A DNA stretch of 64,000 nt from Pseudodonghicola xiamenensis DSM 18339 (GTDB lineage Bacteria; Pseudomonadota; Alphaproteobacteria; Rhodobacterales; Rhodobacteraceae), in contig NZ_AUBS01000013.1 of assembly GCF_000429365.1 (NCBI RefSeq), forward strand, positions 44,492-108,491, in the 5' to 3' direction. This document shows positions 35,601-44,328 of the stretch, piece after piece (position 1 is the first letter of the stretch; every line of letters begins with the position of its first letter). Made by a program: the position numbers and the translations under genes. The notes below the pieces were generated by a model. The model was not told the DNA's origin and made no database searches. It saw nothing but the letters and a program-made list of their open reading frames with translations.

Positions 35601-35736
35601 TGATGGTGAAGGACGGATCCTCCTCGCGGCCGAGGTTCATATAGGAAAACGCCCCCGCGATCAGCGAGACGATGATCATGAACCAGACCAGAGAGCGATG
35701 CTTCAGTGCCCAGTCGGAAAGGTTGAACCCCTTCAT
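32689..35736 (-). CDS. RND-family efflux pump inner-membrane transporter
   Basis: This 1015-residue HAE-type RND permease has twelve expected membrane helices, an N-terminal helix (LVWFMIIVSLIAGAF), the GREEDPSFTIKVMVV start of the first periplasmic loop, and the TM4 proton-relay stretch LIIALGLLVDDAMISIETM. It extrudes an unknown hydrophobic or toxic compound using proton motive force. Its ATG overlaps the stop of the first adaptor gene by four bases. No outer-membrane TolC-like gene is in the operon. The length and motif set are complete. Confidence 0.93.
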   Translation of the reverse strand: MKGFNLSDWALKHRSLVWFMIIVSLIAGAFSYMNLGREEDPSFTIKVMVVSAFLPGATAEETREQVTDRIEKKLQELPNLKYTRSETFPGSAVVYVELQPEVRGQAVTQTWLKIRNMMADIRGDFPSEFAGFAFNDGFGDVYGSIYAFTYDGFSPQEVKDRVEDIRSAVLTLKDAGKVELVGTQAPEVHVEFSTRKLAALGLDRASVLDTLAAQNAIVPSGVIQTKDEQIAVRVSGRFASAEELANAPLRVGDTFFTLSDVATVTAGYADPPSTLFRYNGQDAVALIVGMRQGANILQFGEELDGMMEKIAGELPLGIELHKVADQPKVVEESVDHFLRALVEAVVIVLAVSFVSLGLRAGLVVSMAIPLVLAMTFVILEIMGVTLQRISLGALIIALGLLVDDAMISIETMISRLEMGESLTKAASYAWTSIAFPMLSGTLVTVAGFIPIGLNSSQAGEYTISLFYVIAISLILSWIVAVLFAPLLGATFLPAKWKHHDVKAGRLRRGFHVVLRAAMRAKWLTIAITVALFGLSIWSMRFVEQQFFPASDRPELLVDINLRQNSSIEATNTAISDLDHWLSERPEVDFWSSYVGRSAPRFLLSLDAPTPAPYMGQIVIMTKGIAERNALRDAINDYAADRAGMDIYPKLIELGPPVGKPVQYRVSGPDRSIVLDHSRALAALISQDQRLGNITLDEGEPVRVARVVLDQERLRKLGLTQTDVAQALAMLYSGGSITELRDGQTLIDVIARGNSSDRASIAALESLQLSSPDGTPVPLTAFARLEWEHEPPVIHQRDRLPTITIKAAVLTDDQPPTLVAALAPQVEAFAEALPAGYKIVTAGVAESSAESQQPIAAVVPLMVLIMLSLVMIQMQSFRLMFIVLAVAPLGLIGVVAALVPSGAPLGFVAILGVLALVGILIRNSIILVEEIQVLIEKGRSRWDAVFEASDSRARPILLTAAAASLALIPISRQVFWGPMAFAMMGGIIAGTLITLLFAPALYCAVFRVRHSQDDLH

Positions 35737-36800
35737 TCCTCAATCCTCTTTCCAAGGGTCTGGCCGGCCTGAACCGAGTGGATGCCACGCACCAGAATTT
35801 CATCTCCGGCGGTGAGGCCAGCTGTGACCACGACCCGCTCGCCGATTTCGGCTCCCAGGGTGACGGGCACCATCTCGGCGGTCCGGTGTGCACCGACCCG
35901 CCAGACCGTCGGGCCAGAGGGGCCGGTGAACAGCGCGCTTTTCGAGACGGTGAGCAAAGGGGTGGCAGGCACGTCGAGCGCGGCGGTGACCAGCGATCCC
36001 AGACGCAGGCTCGGGGCGTTGCCTTCAAGGGTGATGCGCAGCCGGTGGCTGCGGGTCGAGCTGTCGGCGACCGGTTCGATCAGCCGTAGCTTGCCCGGGA
36101 CCGCAGGGCCGTTCGGGCTGCGCGGGCGGATCGAGAAGCGGGCGTCGGGTTGCAGGATCGCAAGCACCTCGGTCGGCACGTCGATCACCGCCTCGCGGCC
36201 GGCTTCGGTGGCCAGCGTCAGGACCGGGGTCCCCTGCGATACGGTGGTGCCGGGGTCGGCTTCGACCTTGATCACAACCCCGTCGGCTGGTGCGCGCAGG
36301 GTGCCATAGCGTTCGGCGTCCTCGGCACTGGTCAGATCGGCCTCGGCGGCGCGCACACTGGCGGTGGTGGCCTGGTGCTGGGCGGTCGCAGCCTCGAGCT
36401 GGGCCGCCGAGGCGACACCTCGGCGGTTCAGCTCCTCGACCCGCGTCAGGCTCTGGGCGGCAAGCTCGGCCTCGGCCTGGGCTGCCTTCAGTGCCGCACG
36501 GGCGGTGGTCACGTCTTCGGCCAGAGTAATCTGATCGAGTGTCGCGAGTACCTCGGCGGTCTTGACGGTATCGCCCAGCTCGGTCGGGCGGGTGGCGATC
36601 CGGCCCGAGGTCTGGAACGCCAGGGTGGTTTCCACCGTGGCCTTGATCACGCCGGGGAAACTGCGCAGCCGGGTCGCTTCGCTGGTGACGATCTCGGTTA
36701 CTACCGGGCGCGGGGTCGGGGCTTCTGTCTCGGCATGGGCGGGCAGAGCCATCGCCAATGCCAGGACGAGCGCCGTAGAGGCAAGCAATCTGCGGGTCAT
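35733..36800 (-). CDS. RND periplasmic adaptor subunit, adjacent to the pump
   Basis: This 355-residue membrane fusion protein has a Sec signal (LALAMALPAHA-ET), lipoyl half-motifs around ATRPTELGDTVKTAEVLATLD and GTLRAPADGVVIKVEADPG, a helical hairpin between them, and beta-barrel and membrane-proximal domains. It links the RND pump to an outer-membrane channel. The ATG at 36798-36800 overlaps the preceding adaptor's stop by four bases. There is no lipobox, so it is not a lipoprotein. Confidence 0.9.
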   Translation of the reverse strand: MTRRLLASTALVLALAMALPAHAETEAPTPRPVVTEIVTSEATRLRSFPGVIKATVETTLAFQTSGRIATRPTELGDTVKTAEVLATLDQITLAEDVTTARAALKAAQAEAELAAQSLTRVEELNRRGVASAAQLEAATAQHQATTASVRAAEADLTSAEDAERYGTLRAPADGVVIKVEADPGTTVSQGTPVLTLATEAGREAVIDVPTEVLAILQPDARFSIRPRSPNGPAVPGKLRLIEPVADSSTRSHRLRITLEGNAPSLRLGSLVTAALDVPATPLLTVSKSALFTGPSGPTVWRVGAHRTAEMVPVTLGAEIGERVVVTAGLTAGDEILVRGIHSVQAGQTLGKRIEE

Positions 36801-37879
36801 TCGGCATCTCCCTGTGACAGCGGGCGGACGATGCGCCCGGGGAAAAGCAGGTTCGACCCGGTGGTGGCGACGATGGTGCCCTCGGGCAGCTCCTGCTCCA
36901 GCTCGATGGTGGAGGAGGTATAGCTGAGGATGGTCACCGGTGTCAGGCTGACGGCATGGCTGTCCGGATCGACCACCCAGACTGCCGGTTCGGTGCCCTG
37001 CACCGCAAGCGCTGACCAAGGCAGGCTGATCGACATCGTGTCAAAGGTTTGGAAGGTGGAGGAGACCGCCGCCCCGAGGCCGGGTTGTTCGGCCTCGCCG
37101 TCCAGCTTGGCTTTCAGTTCGACCGTGCCGCTGTTCTCGTCGGCGAGCGGCGATAGTTCGGAAACCGTCGCGTCGAACAGCCGTTCCGGCCCGTCCAGCG
37201 TCCGTACCAGCAACCTCTGGCCGAGAAACGCATTGGCTTCCGGCAGGTCGGGAATGTGAAAGACCGCCTCGCGCAGCCCGTCGCGGGCCAGTGTCAGAAC
37301 CGCCTGCGCGGCGCTGACGACCTGGCCCGGTTCGACCGACCGCTCGGTGACGATGCCCGAGGCCGGGGCATAGATCACCGTGTCGCTGACCGCCTGGCGG
37401 GCCTTGGACACAACCGCCTCGGCCTGATCGCGCGAGGAGAGCGCCGCCAGAAGCGTCTGTGTCGCCGCGTCCAGCCCGGCGCGGGTGCCGGCGCCACGGT
37501 CGGCCAGTTCCTTGGCCCGGTCATGGGCAAGCTGCGCCTGATTGAGCGAGGCCTCGGCCGCGGCAAGCTGGGCCTCGGCGGCGCGGGCGGCGGCCTGTGC
37601 CTGGGTCGGGTCGACGGTGGCCAGTATCTCGCCCTCGGCGACGTGATCGCCGACCTGCACGTTGACGGCGACCACCCGGCCGCCGCTGCGAAAGCTGACG
37701 GGGACGTTTTCGGTTGCCTCGATGGTGCCCGAGATTTCGAATTCGAACGCCAGTGGCGCGCTGCGGGCGATCGCGGTCTCAATGGTCAGGAGCTGCTCGG
37801 CGGGGGCGGACAGTGGTATCAGGGCGGTGAGCCCTGCGCCCAGCCAGAGCGCGAGCGGTGGCGCGGTTCTTCGGGTCAT
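36797..37879 (-). CDS. Second RND periplasmic adaptor subunit
   Basis: This 360-residue membrane fusion protein has a Sec signal (LTALIPLSAPA-EQ), lipoyl motifs (GRVVAVNVQVGDHVAEGEILATVDP and VIYAPASGIVTERSVEPGQVV) and an Ala/Gln-rich helical hairpin at about 100-160. It is a diverged relative of the next adaptor. Paired adaptors before a single RND transporter are known in some alphaproteobacterial and MdtABC-like systems. The ATG at 37877-37879 is used; upstream in-frame starts would run into the TetR gene. Confidence 0.88.
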   Translation of the reverse strand: MTRRTAPPLALWLGAGLTALIPLSAPAEQLLTIETAIARSAPLAFEFEISGTIEATENVPVSFRSGGRVVAVNVQVGDHVAEGEILATVDPTQAQAAARAAEAQLAAAEASLNQAQLAHDRAKELADRGAGTRAGLDAATQTLLAALSSRDQAEAVVSKARQAVSDTVIYAPASGIVTERSVEPGQVVSAAQAVLTLARDGLREAVFHIPDLPEANAFLGQRLLVRTLDGPERLFDATVSELSPLADENSGTVELKAKLDGEAEQPGLGAAVSSTFQTFDTMSISLPWSALAVQGTEPAVWVVDPDSHAVSLTPVTILSYTSSTIELEQELPEGTIVATTGSNLLFPGRIVRPLSQGDAE

Positions 37880-37973
37880 ATGTCTCTTCCGCTGTTGGAG
37901 GGAGGGGCGTCCATCATTTTCAGGTATCTGTCGCGGGAATGGTTCAGGATCGGCAAAACTGGCGGCGGCGCGG

Positions 37974-38711
37974 TCATTGTGCATCTTCTCCCGAGTCGCC
38001 CTGTGGACGATAGCGCAGGCTGGACCTGCGCAGCAGACTGTTTTCGGGTAGCTCCATCGGCGCGACCTCCCGGTCGGCCAGACGCCAGGCTTCGGCGTCG
38101 GATAGGCCAAGACTGCGCAGCAGTGCTGCGACCACATGCCGGCCGTGCTCGGGGTCGACACTGCTTTCCGAGCTGCGGGCGATGTAGAAAAGCACCCCGC
38201 CAGAGATCAAATCCAGAGATACCTCTTGCGGCAGGTCGAAGAAACGACCCTGTTCGATCCCGTCCTGGATATGGCCTGGCAGATAGTCCAGCAGCAGCGA
38301 CCGGGGCCCGACGCTGGCCATGCCCGCAGATCGGGTGAAGCGCGCGAACAGCGGAAAGGCCAGCGCGGTTTCGATAAAGAGCCGGACCCCGAGCGCCAGC
38401 CGTTCGGCCGGATCGTCCAGGCCAGACACCCGGTTGAGCACCAGGGTCAGCAACTCCCGTCCGAGTTCCTCATTGGCGGCGACCATCAGGTCGCGGTTCG
38501 ATTTGAAATATTTGTAGAAGGTACCGCGCGACACGCCGGCGGTCGAGATCACATCGTCAATCACCGAGGCATCGACCCCCTTTTCGGCAAAGACCAGCAT
38601 GGCGCTTTCCAGCAGCCTGCGGTGCATGGCTTCGCGTCGCCGGGCGGCGGTGCGGCTGCGATGGTCTTCTGTCGGGGGGGCGTTGTGTATGTCTGAAGGA
38701 AGGGCAGTCAT
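37974..38711 (-). CDS. TetR-family regulator of the RND operon
   Basis: This 245-residue TetR protein has its helix-turn-helix at about 50-70 (VIDDVISTAGVSRGTFYKYFKSN) and a C-terminal drug-sensing type domain. It is the first gene of the operon tetR-adaptor-adaptor-RND, 94 bases before the adaptors. A TGACA-N4-TGTCA operator overlaps a consensus TTGACA -35 upstream, so autorepression of the whole operon is likely. An N-terminal extension of about 25 residues before the helical core is longer than usual. Confidence 0.88.
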   Translation of the reverse strand: MTALPSDIHNAPPTEDHRSRTAARRREAMHRRLLESAMLVFAEKGVDASVIDDVISTAGVSRGTFYKYFKSNRDLMVAANEELGRELLTLVLNRVSGLDDPAERLALGVRLFIETALAFPLFARFTRSAGMASVGPRSLLLDYLPGHIQDGIEQGRFFDLPQEVSLDLISGGVLFYIARSSESSVDPEHGRHVVAALLRSLGLSDAEAWRLADREVAPMELPENSLLRRSSLRYRPQGDSGEDAQ

Positions 38712-39288
38712 GTCGGCGTCGTTCTTGTGTTTCAGCGCGACGAATGCGTCATGATGACAATACTGTCAACTTTAATTGCCCCGGAACCTGGCGCATCTTG
38801 CCGGTCTGCCGCTTCCTTGGGCCGTTCCGGTTGTGCCAAAGGCGGGCGGCAGGGCCTGGTCGGGGACGAAATAGGGCCGGAAACAGCGGCGCAAGCAGGG
38901 CAGGACGAGGCGAATACTCGGGGATTTTTCGTTTTTTCACTTTCGCTTAAAGTTCATGCGCAAGAGTGGCAGAGATGGATCGACTTGCCCGCAGAGGGCG
39001 CGTTAATCTGATAGGTATGGGGATGATCCAGATGCGGTTCATACCTATGTGTGGTGGCAGGTGACGGCGGGTCATGGCAGGTTCCGGTTGTGTTTTGCTT
39101 GGTCTTTCCGTCCGATTGCGGCAGGGGAGGATCTGCGGGGCGAGTGCGCTGCGGGCCCTCGGGGTGATACGCGTCAGCTGGTGCCGACACAGTGCAGACA
39201 CGGGGCCGGCGCAGCGGCGGAAGGCCGCATATACCGTTCGTCCGTCCCGGCTCATGATCGCCGCGCGATCGCATGAAGGATAACCTAT
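38712..39288. other. 577-base gap between the tetR-RND operon and the HlyD-ABC operon
   Basis: The left end holds the TetR operator and promoter. Further right are a nine-base inverted repeat ATAGGTATG / CATACCTAT (39011-39019, 39040-39048) and a GATCGC-CGC-GCGATC hairpin (39256-39270), plus an AT-rich patch at about 38927-38955. No supported small gene. Confidence 0.6.
38755..38769 (-). promoter_or_regulatory. TetR operator overlapping the -35 of the RND operon
   Basis: TGACA-ATAC-TGTCA (38755-38768) overlaps a minus-strand -35 TTGACA at 38769-38764. A weak -10 (CATTCG) follows 17 bases on. The site lies 44 bases before the tetR start. Confidence 0.65.
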
Positions 39289-40308
39289 ATGGCTCGACAG
39301 ATTTTCACTCGCATTCTTGGCAGTGCTCTTTTGGGGGGCGCACTGGTTCTTCAGGCGGCGCCGCTCCATGCGGAAACGAATTTCGAAAAGCTGTTGCATC
39401 GGTTCGGCGGCAGCGATCGCTATGAGAATATCGCCAGTTCGAACGGGCGGCTGGAGGCGCAGAGCGTGGATGTCGCCACCAAATATGCGGGCCGGCTGAC
39501 CGAGGTGGTGGCCCATGAGGGGGATATCGTCGAGGCTGGCGCGGTGGTGGCGCGGATCGACGATCGCGATACGCAGGCCCAGCTCAATGCCGCGAAGGCG
39601 GCGGTGCTACGCGCCAAGGCCTCGAAGCAGATCGCCGAGGCGGCGGTCATGCAGGCCGAAAGTGCGCTGTCGGTGGCGCAGACGAACTTCAAGCGGGTCA
39701 AGCAGCTGAATGCCGATGGTCATGCGGCCGACAGCGTTCTGGACGATGCCACCAACACGTTGAAAGCGGCAGAGGCCTCGCTCGCCTCGGCCAAGGCGCA
39801 GATTTCTGATGCCGATGCCATGATCGCCGCCAGCGAGGCGGATGTGGAGCGGCTGAACATCTCGCTCGACGATCTGACGATTCGGGCGCCGCTGAAGGGG
39901 CGGGTGCTCTACCGTCTGCACGAACCAGGTGAGGTGGTGGCCGCCGGTACCCCGGTCTTTACCATGCTGGACCTGACGCAGGTCTATATGAATATCTATC
40001 TGCCGGCGCCGGTGGTCGGGCCGTTGGTACTGAATGACGAGGCGCGGATCATTCTCGATCCGGTGTCCAATTATGTGATCCCGGCCCGCGTCACCTTTAT
40101 TGCGCCACAGTCGCAATTCACCCCCAAGGCGGTCGAGACGCAGGAAGAGCGTGAAGAGCTGGTGTTCCGGGTCAAGCTGACCATCCCGCGCGAGCTGTTG
40201 GAGAAATTCGAGGATCAGGTGAAGGTCGGTGTCCGGGGGCTGGGCTTTGTCCGAACCGCCCCTGACGCACAATGGCCCGCCGATCTTCAGGTCAAGCTGC
40301 CCGAATAA
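39289..40308 (+). CDS. HlyD-family periplasmic adaptor of an ABC-2 exporter
   Basis: This 339-residue adaptor has a Sec signal (VLQAAPLHA-ET), lipoyl halves (DVATKYAGRLTEVVAHEGDIVEAGAVVARID and IRAPLKGRVLYRLHEPGEVVAAGTPVF), and a helical hairpin rich in Ala, Lys and Gln. It resembles YhiI/YbhG adaptors that pair with an RbbA/YhiH-type ATPase and an ABC-2 permease, exactly the genes that follow. AAGGA stands 11 bases before the ATG. First gene of a three-gene operon. Confidence 0.88.
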   Translation: MARQIFTRILGSALLGGALVLQAAPLHAETNFEKLLHRFGGSDRYENIASSNGRLEAQSVDVATKYAGRLTEVVAHEGDIVEAGAVVARIDDRDTQAQLNAAKAAVLRAKASKQIAEAAVMQAESALSVAQTNFKRVKQLNADGHAADSVLDDATNTLKAAEASLASAKAQISDADAMIAASEADVERLNISLDDLTIRAPLKGRVLYRLHEPGEVVAAGTPVFTMLDLTQVYMNIYLPAPVVGPLVLNDEARIILDPVSNYVIPARVTFIAPQSQFTPKAVETQEEREELVFRVKLTIPRELLEKFEDQVKVGVRGLGFVRTAPDAQWPADLQVKLPE

Positions 40309-40318
40309 GGCCTGAGGG

Positions 40319-43069
40319 ATGCGTGCTGACACCCCCCGTGCCGGAGCTGCGGGCTCCTGGATCGCCGAATTGTCGGGCGTCACCCATCGTTATGGCGGGG
40401 TTCATGCGCTCAGCGATGTGACGCTGAATGTCCCTGCCGGATGCATGGCGGGGCTGATCGGGCCGGACGGGGTGGGCAAATCCACCCTGCTGGCGCTGAT
40501 CGCCGGGGTGCGCCGGTTGCAGTCGGGACACATTCAGGTGTTGGGTCAGGATATCGCGAAATCTGCGGCCCGACGTGATAACGCCCCCCGCGTCGCCTAT
40601 ATGCCGCAGGGATTGGGTCGGAACCTGTCACCCACGCTCTCGGTGCGCGAGAACCTCGATTTCTTCGGGCGGCTCTTCGGTCAGAAGGCGCAGGAGCGTA
40701 GGGCCAGGATCGAGATGTTGCTGCAGGCCACCGGCCTTGCACCCTTTCCGGATCGACCTGCCGGCAAGCTGTCGGGCGGTATGAAGCAGAAGCTCAGTCT
40801 GTGTTCCGCGTTGATCCACGATCCTGATCTGCTGATCCTGGACGAGCCCACCACAGGTGTTGATCCGCTATCGCGCCGTCAGTTCTGGGAGCTGATCGAC
40901 ACCCTGCGCGAACGCATGCCGAACATGAGCGTGATCGTTGCCACCGCTTATATGGAAGAGGCCGAGCGATTCGATTGGCTGGCGGCGATGAACGACGGCA
41001 AGGTGATCGCCTCGGGCAGCCCCGAGGCGTTGCGCAGCCAGACCGGGGCCGAGACACTGGAACAGGCTTTCGTGAGCCTTCTGCCGGAGGAGGACCGGGG
41101 CGAGGATCAGGGCCCTGTGGTCTTGCCGCCGCGCCCCGCGGATGGTGATGGCCCGCCGGCGATCGAGGCGCTGAACCTGACCAAGAAATTCGGTGATTTC
41201 ACCGCCGTCGACGATGTCAGCTTTACCATTCCGGAAGGCGAAATCTTCGGCTTTCTGGGGTCGAACGGCTGCGGCAAGTCGACGACGATGAAGATGATGA
41301 CCGGCCTGCTTGATCCGACCGAGGGCGAGACGCGGCTGTTTGGGGAAACGCTGCGCGCCTCGGACATGAAAAGCCGGCTGCGCATCGGGTATATGTCGCA
41401 GAACTTTTCGCTCTATACCGAATTGACGGTGCGGCAGAACCTTGAGCTGCACGCCGAGCTTTACGAGATCGCTCCGGACCAGCGCGCCCCGCGCGTGGCC
41501 GAGGTGCTGGCTGAGTTCGAACTGGATGAGATCGCGGCGAGCATGCCCGAAAGCCTGCCGCTGGGGATCCGGCAGCGGCTGCAATTGGCGGTGGCGACCA
41601 TTCACGAGCCGCGCATCCTGATTCTGGACGAGCCCACCTCGGGCGTGGATCCGGTGGCACGGGATGCATTTTGGCGGACCCTGATCAAACTGTCGCGCGA
41701 TCGTGGCGTGACGATCTTCATTTCGACCCACTTCATGAACGAGGCCGAGCGCTGCGACCGGATTTCATTGATGCATGCAGGGCGGGTGCTTGAGGTCGGG
41801 GCACCGGCCGAAATCGTCGAGCGGCGTGGTGCGGCGACGCTGGAGGAGGCGTTTATCGACTGTCTCCAGGCCGAACAGCCCGAAGATGAGGCCAGCGCGC
41901 CAGTCGATCTGACAGACTACGGCGCGGATCGAAGCGGGCAGGGGGCGCTGGCGCGTTCCTTCACCCGGCTCTGGGCCTATAGCTGGCGCGAGACGCTGGA
42001 ATTCCTGCGCGATCCAATCCGCCTGTTTTTCGCGCTGGTCGGGCCGCTGATCCTGATGCTGACGATGGGCTACGGGATTTCCTTCGATGTGGACGAATTG
42101 AGTTTCGCAACCTTCGATCAGGACCGCACGCCGGAAAGCCGGCTGCTGGCGGAACAGTTCACCTCGATCAAGCAATTCACCGAAAAGCCCGAGATCATGG
42201 CGCCCGCCGATCTCGACCGGCGGATGGGCACGGGCGAGGTGGCTATCGTCCTGGATATTCCGGATGGTTTCGGTCGCAAGCTGCGTCAGGGGCAAGAGCC
42301 CGAGGTGCTGCTCTGGGTCGATGGCGCCATGCCGTTCCGGGCGCAGACCGCGCGCAGCTATGCCCTGGGCCTGCTCAACCAGTTCTCCGATGAGATCAGG
42401 CGCGAAACCGGTGTGCAGGGCAGTTCGGTCAATTTCGAGACGCGTTATCTGTTCAACCAGGCATTCAAAAGCGCCAATGCCATGGTGCCGTCGATGATGA
42501 TGCTGATCCTGATGCTGATCCCCGCCATCATGTCGGCGATCAGCGTGGTGCGCGAGAAAGAGACCGGCACGATCGCCAATTTCCAGTCCACCCCGGTGAC
42601 GCGGGTCGAGTTCCTGCTGGGCAAGCAACTGCCCTATGTGATCATCGCCTGGACCAGCTTCTGGATGTTGGGGGCGATGGGACGGTGGGTTTTCGGGGTG
42701 CCGTTCACCGGCAGCCTGCCGGTGCTGGCGGGGATTTCGCTGCTCTATGTCTGTGCCACGACCGGTTTCGGGCAACTCGTGTCCTCTTTCACCCGGACGC
42801 AGGTCTCGGCGGTGTTCGCCACTGCGGTTCTGGCGATCATCCCGACGGTGAACTTCTCCGGGCTGATCGTGCCGGTGTCGTCGCTGCAACCGGTGGGGCG
42901 GATGGTCGGGCTGAGCTTTCCGGGCGCCTGGTATCAGCCGGCCAGTGTGGGCACCTTCGTCAAGGGGTTCGGTGGGGCGGAACTGATGATCAATGCGCTG
43001 GTGATCGCGGGGTTCGCTCTGCTGTATCTGGTGCTGTCGGTTCTGGCGATGCGCAAGCAGGAGGCCTAG
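40319..43069 (+). CDS. Double-ATPase ABC-2 transporter fused to a permease (RbbA/YhiH-like)
   Basis: This 916-residue protein has two ABC domains and a C-terminal permease. ABC1 (about 15-250) shows GPDGVGKSTLL, signature LSGGMKQK and LILDEPTTGVDP. ABC2 (about 280-510) shows GSNGCGKSTTMK, a degenerate signature (LPLGIRQR) and ILILDEPTSGVDP. The membrane domain (about 550-916) has a large extracytoplasmic insertion and a cluster of helices (MMLILMLIPAIMSAISVV). It starts ten bases after the HlyD gene. Substrate unknown; toxic hydrophobic compounds or envelope lipids are the usual guesses. Confidence 0.9.
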   Translation: MRADTPRAGAAGSWIAELSGVTHRYGGVHALSDVTLNVPAGCMAGLIGPDGVGKSTLLALIAGVRRLQSGHIQVLGQDIAKSAARRDNAPRVAYMPQGLGRNLSPTLSVRENLDFFGRLFGQKAQERRARIEMLLQATGLAPFPDRPAGKLSGGMKQKLSLCSALIHDPDLLILDEPTTGVDPLSRRQFWELIDTLRERMPNMSVIVATAYMEEAERFDWLAAMNDGKVIASGSPEALRSQTGAETLEQAFVSLLPEEDRGEDQGPVVLPPRPADGDGPPAIEALNLTKKFGDFTAVDDVSFTIPEGEIFGFLGSNGCGKSTTMKMMTGLLDPTEGETRLFGETLRASDMKSRLRIGYMSQNFSLYTELTVRQNLELHAELYEIAPDQRAPRVAEVLAEFELDEIAASMPESLPLGIRQRLQLAVATIHEPRILILDEPTSGVDPVARDAFWRTLIKLSRDRGVTIFISTHFMNEAERCDRISLMHAGRVLEVGAPAEIVERRGAATLEEAFIDCLQAEQPEDEASAPVDLTDYGADRSGQGALARSFTRLWAYSWRETLEFLRDPIRLFFALVGPLILMLTMGYGISFDVDELSFATFDQDRTPESRLLAEQFTSIKQFTEKPEIMAPADLDRRMGTGEVAIVLDIPDGFGRKLRQGQEPEVLLWVDGAMPFRAQTARSYALGLLNQFSDEIRRETGVQGSSVNFETRYLFNQAFKSANAMVPSMMMLILMLIPAIMSAISVVREKETGTIANFQSTPVTRVEFLLGKQLPYVIIAWTSFWMLGAMGRWVFGVPFTGSLPVLAGISLLYVCATTGFGQLVSSFTRTQVSAVFATAVLAIIPTVNFSGLIVPVSSLQPVGRMVGLSFPGAWYQPASVGTFVKGFGGAELMINALVIAGFALLYLVLSVLAMRKQEA

Positions 43070-43072
43070 GCA

Positions 43073-44194
43073 ATGATGCAGTCCCTTTTCAACACCCTGC
43101 GTCTGACGGTGAAGGAGCTGCGGGCGATCCGTGGCGACAAGGTGATGCTGGTGCTGATCCTCTATGTCTTCACCGTGGCGACATGGATGGTCTCGGATGC
43201 GGGCTCGACCGAGATCAGGGGCCTGTCTGTCGCCGTGGTGGACGAGGACCACAGCCTGCTGTCGTTTCGCCTGACCGAGGCGATCCGCGGGCCGCTCTTT
43301 TCCGATCCCCACGTGCTCAGCCCCAAGGCCGCGGCCGAGGCGCAGACCAATGGCGAATATGTGCTGGTGGTGTCGATCCCGCCGAAGTTCGAACAGGACC
43401 TGCGCTCGGGCAAGGACGCATCGCTGATGGTGCTGATCGACGCCACCGCCGTGGCGCAGGCCGGCAACGGCGCGGCCTACATGCAGCAGCTTCTGGGGGA
43501 TGAGGTCACCAAGTATTTCCAGCCGAACGACAGTGGCGCGGCGCTGGTCGATGTGGTGATGCGCAATCGCTTCAACCCGAACCTGACGTCGAAATGGTTC
43601 ACGTCGGTGATGCAGTTGATGAATTCGGTGACCATCCTGACGCTGATTCTGGCGGGGTCGTCGCTGATCCGCGAACGCGAACACGGCACCATCGAACATG
43701 TGCTGGTGATGCCGGTGCGCCCGCATGAGATCGTGTTTTCCAAGATCCTCGCTTCGGGCATCGTGATCCTGGCCTCTTCGGTGGCGAGTCTGTTGCTGGT
43801 GGTGCAATGGGCGATGGGGGTTCCGGTGGCGGGGTCCTTGCTGCTCTATGTCTGTGGCGCGGCGATCTATGTGATCTCGGTCGGCAGTCTGGGGCTCCTG
43901 CTGGCGAGCTTTACCCAGAACATGGGCCAGTTCGGCCTGCTGGTGATCCCGGTGATCATCGTGATGTTCCTGCTGTCGGGGGGGATTACCCCGATGGAAT
44001 CCATGCCGGCCTGGCTTCGGTTGGTGATGAAGGTTGTCAGCCCCTCGCCGCATTACGTGGAATTCGCGCAATCGGTGCTCTATCGCGGCAGCGGCCTGTC
44101 CCTGGTGGCCGGCAACATGGGGGCGATGGCGGCAATGGGCGCCGTGTTCCTGGCGGTGGTGATCGCCAGGTTCCGCAAGGTGCTGGCGAATTAA
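43073..44194 (+). CDS. ABC-2 type permease (YhhJ-like)
   Basis: This 373-residue membrane protein has one N-terminal helix, a large periplasmic domain (about 45-190), then a helix cluster with the ABC-2 motif LIREREHGTIEHVLVMPVRPHEIVFSKI. It should dimerise with the permease half of the fused ABC protein. It starts three bases after the previous stop and completes the HlyD-ABC-permease operon. Confidence 0.9.
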   Translation: MMQSLFNTLRLTVKELRAIRGDKVMLVLILYVFTVATWMVSDAGSTEIRGLSVAVVDEDHSLLSFRLTEAIRGPLFSDPHVLSPKAAAEAQTNGEYVLVVSIPPKFEQDLRSGKDASLMVLIDATAVAQAGNGAAYMQQLLGDEVTKYFQPNDSGAALVDVVMRNRFNPNLTSKWFTSVMQLMNSVTILTLILAGSSLIREREHGTIEHVLVMPVRPHEIVFSKILASGIVILASSVASLLLVVQWAMGVPVAGSLLLYVCGAAIYVISVGSLGLLLASFTQNMGQFGLLVIPVIIVMFLLSGGITPMESMPAWLRLVMKVVSPSPHYVEFAQSVLYRGSGLSLVAGNMGAMAAMGAVFLAVVIARFRKVLAN

Positions 44195-44328
44195 CCCTAG
44201 GGGGTCCTTGTCGATCATCGGGCCGAGGGAAGAGGTAAGGGGCGCCGAGCCGGGGGTTGGGGACCGCCTCACATCCCGCCGCGCCTGGTGGCATTCAACG
44301 GTCCATCTCGACCAGAAAGGGCAGGCAC

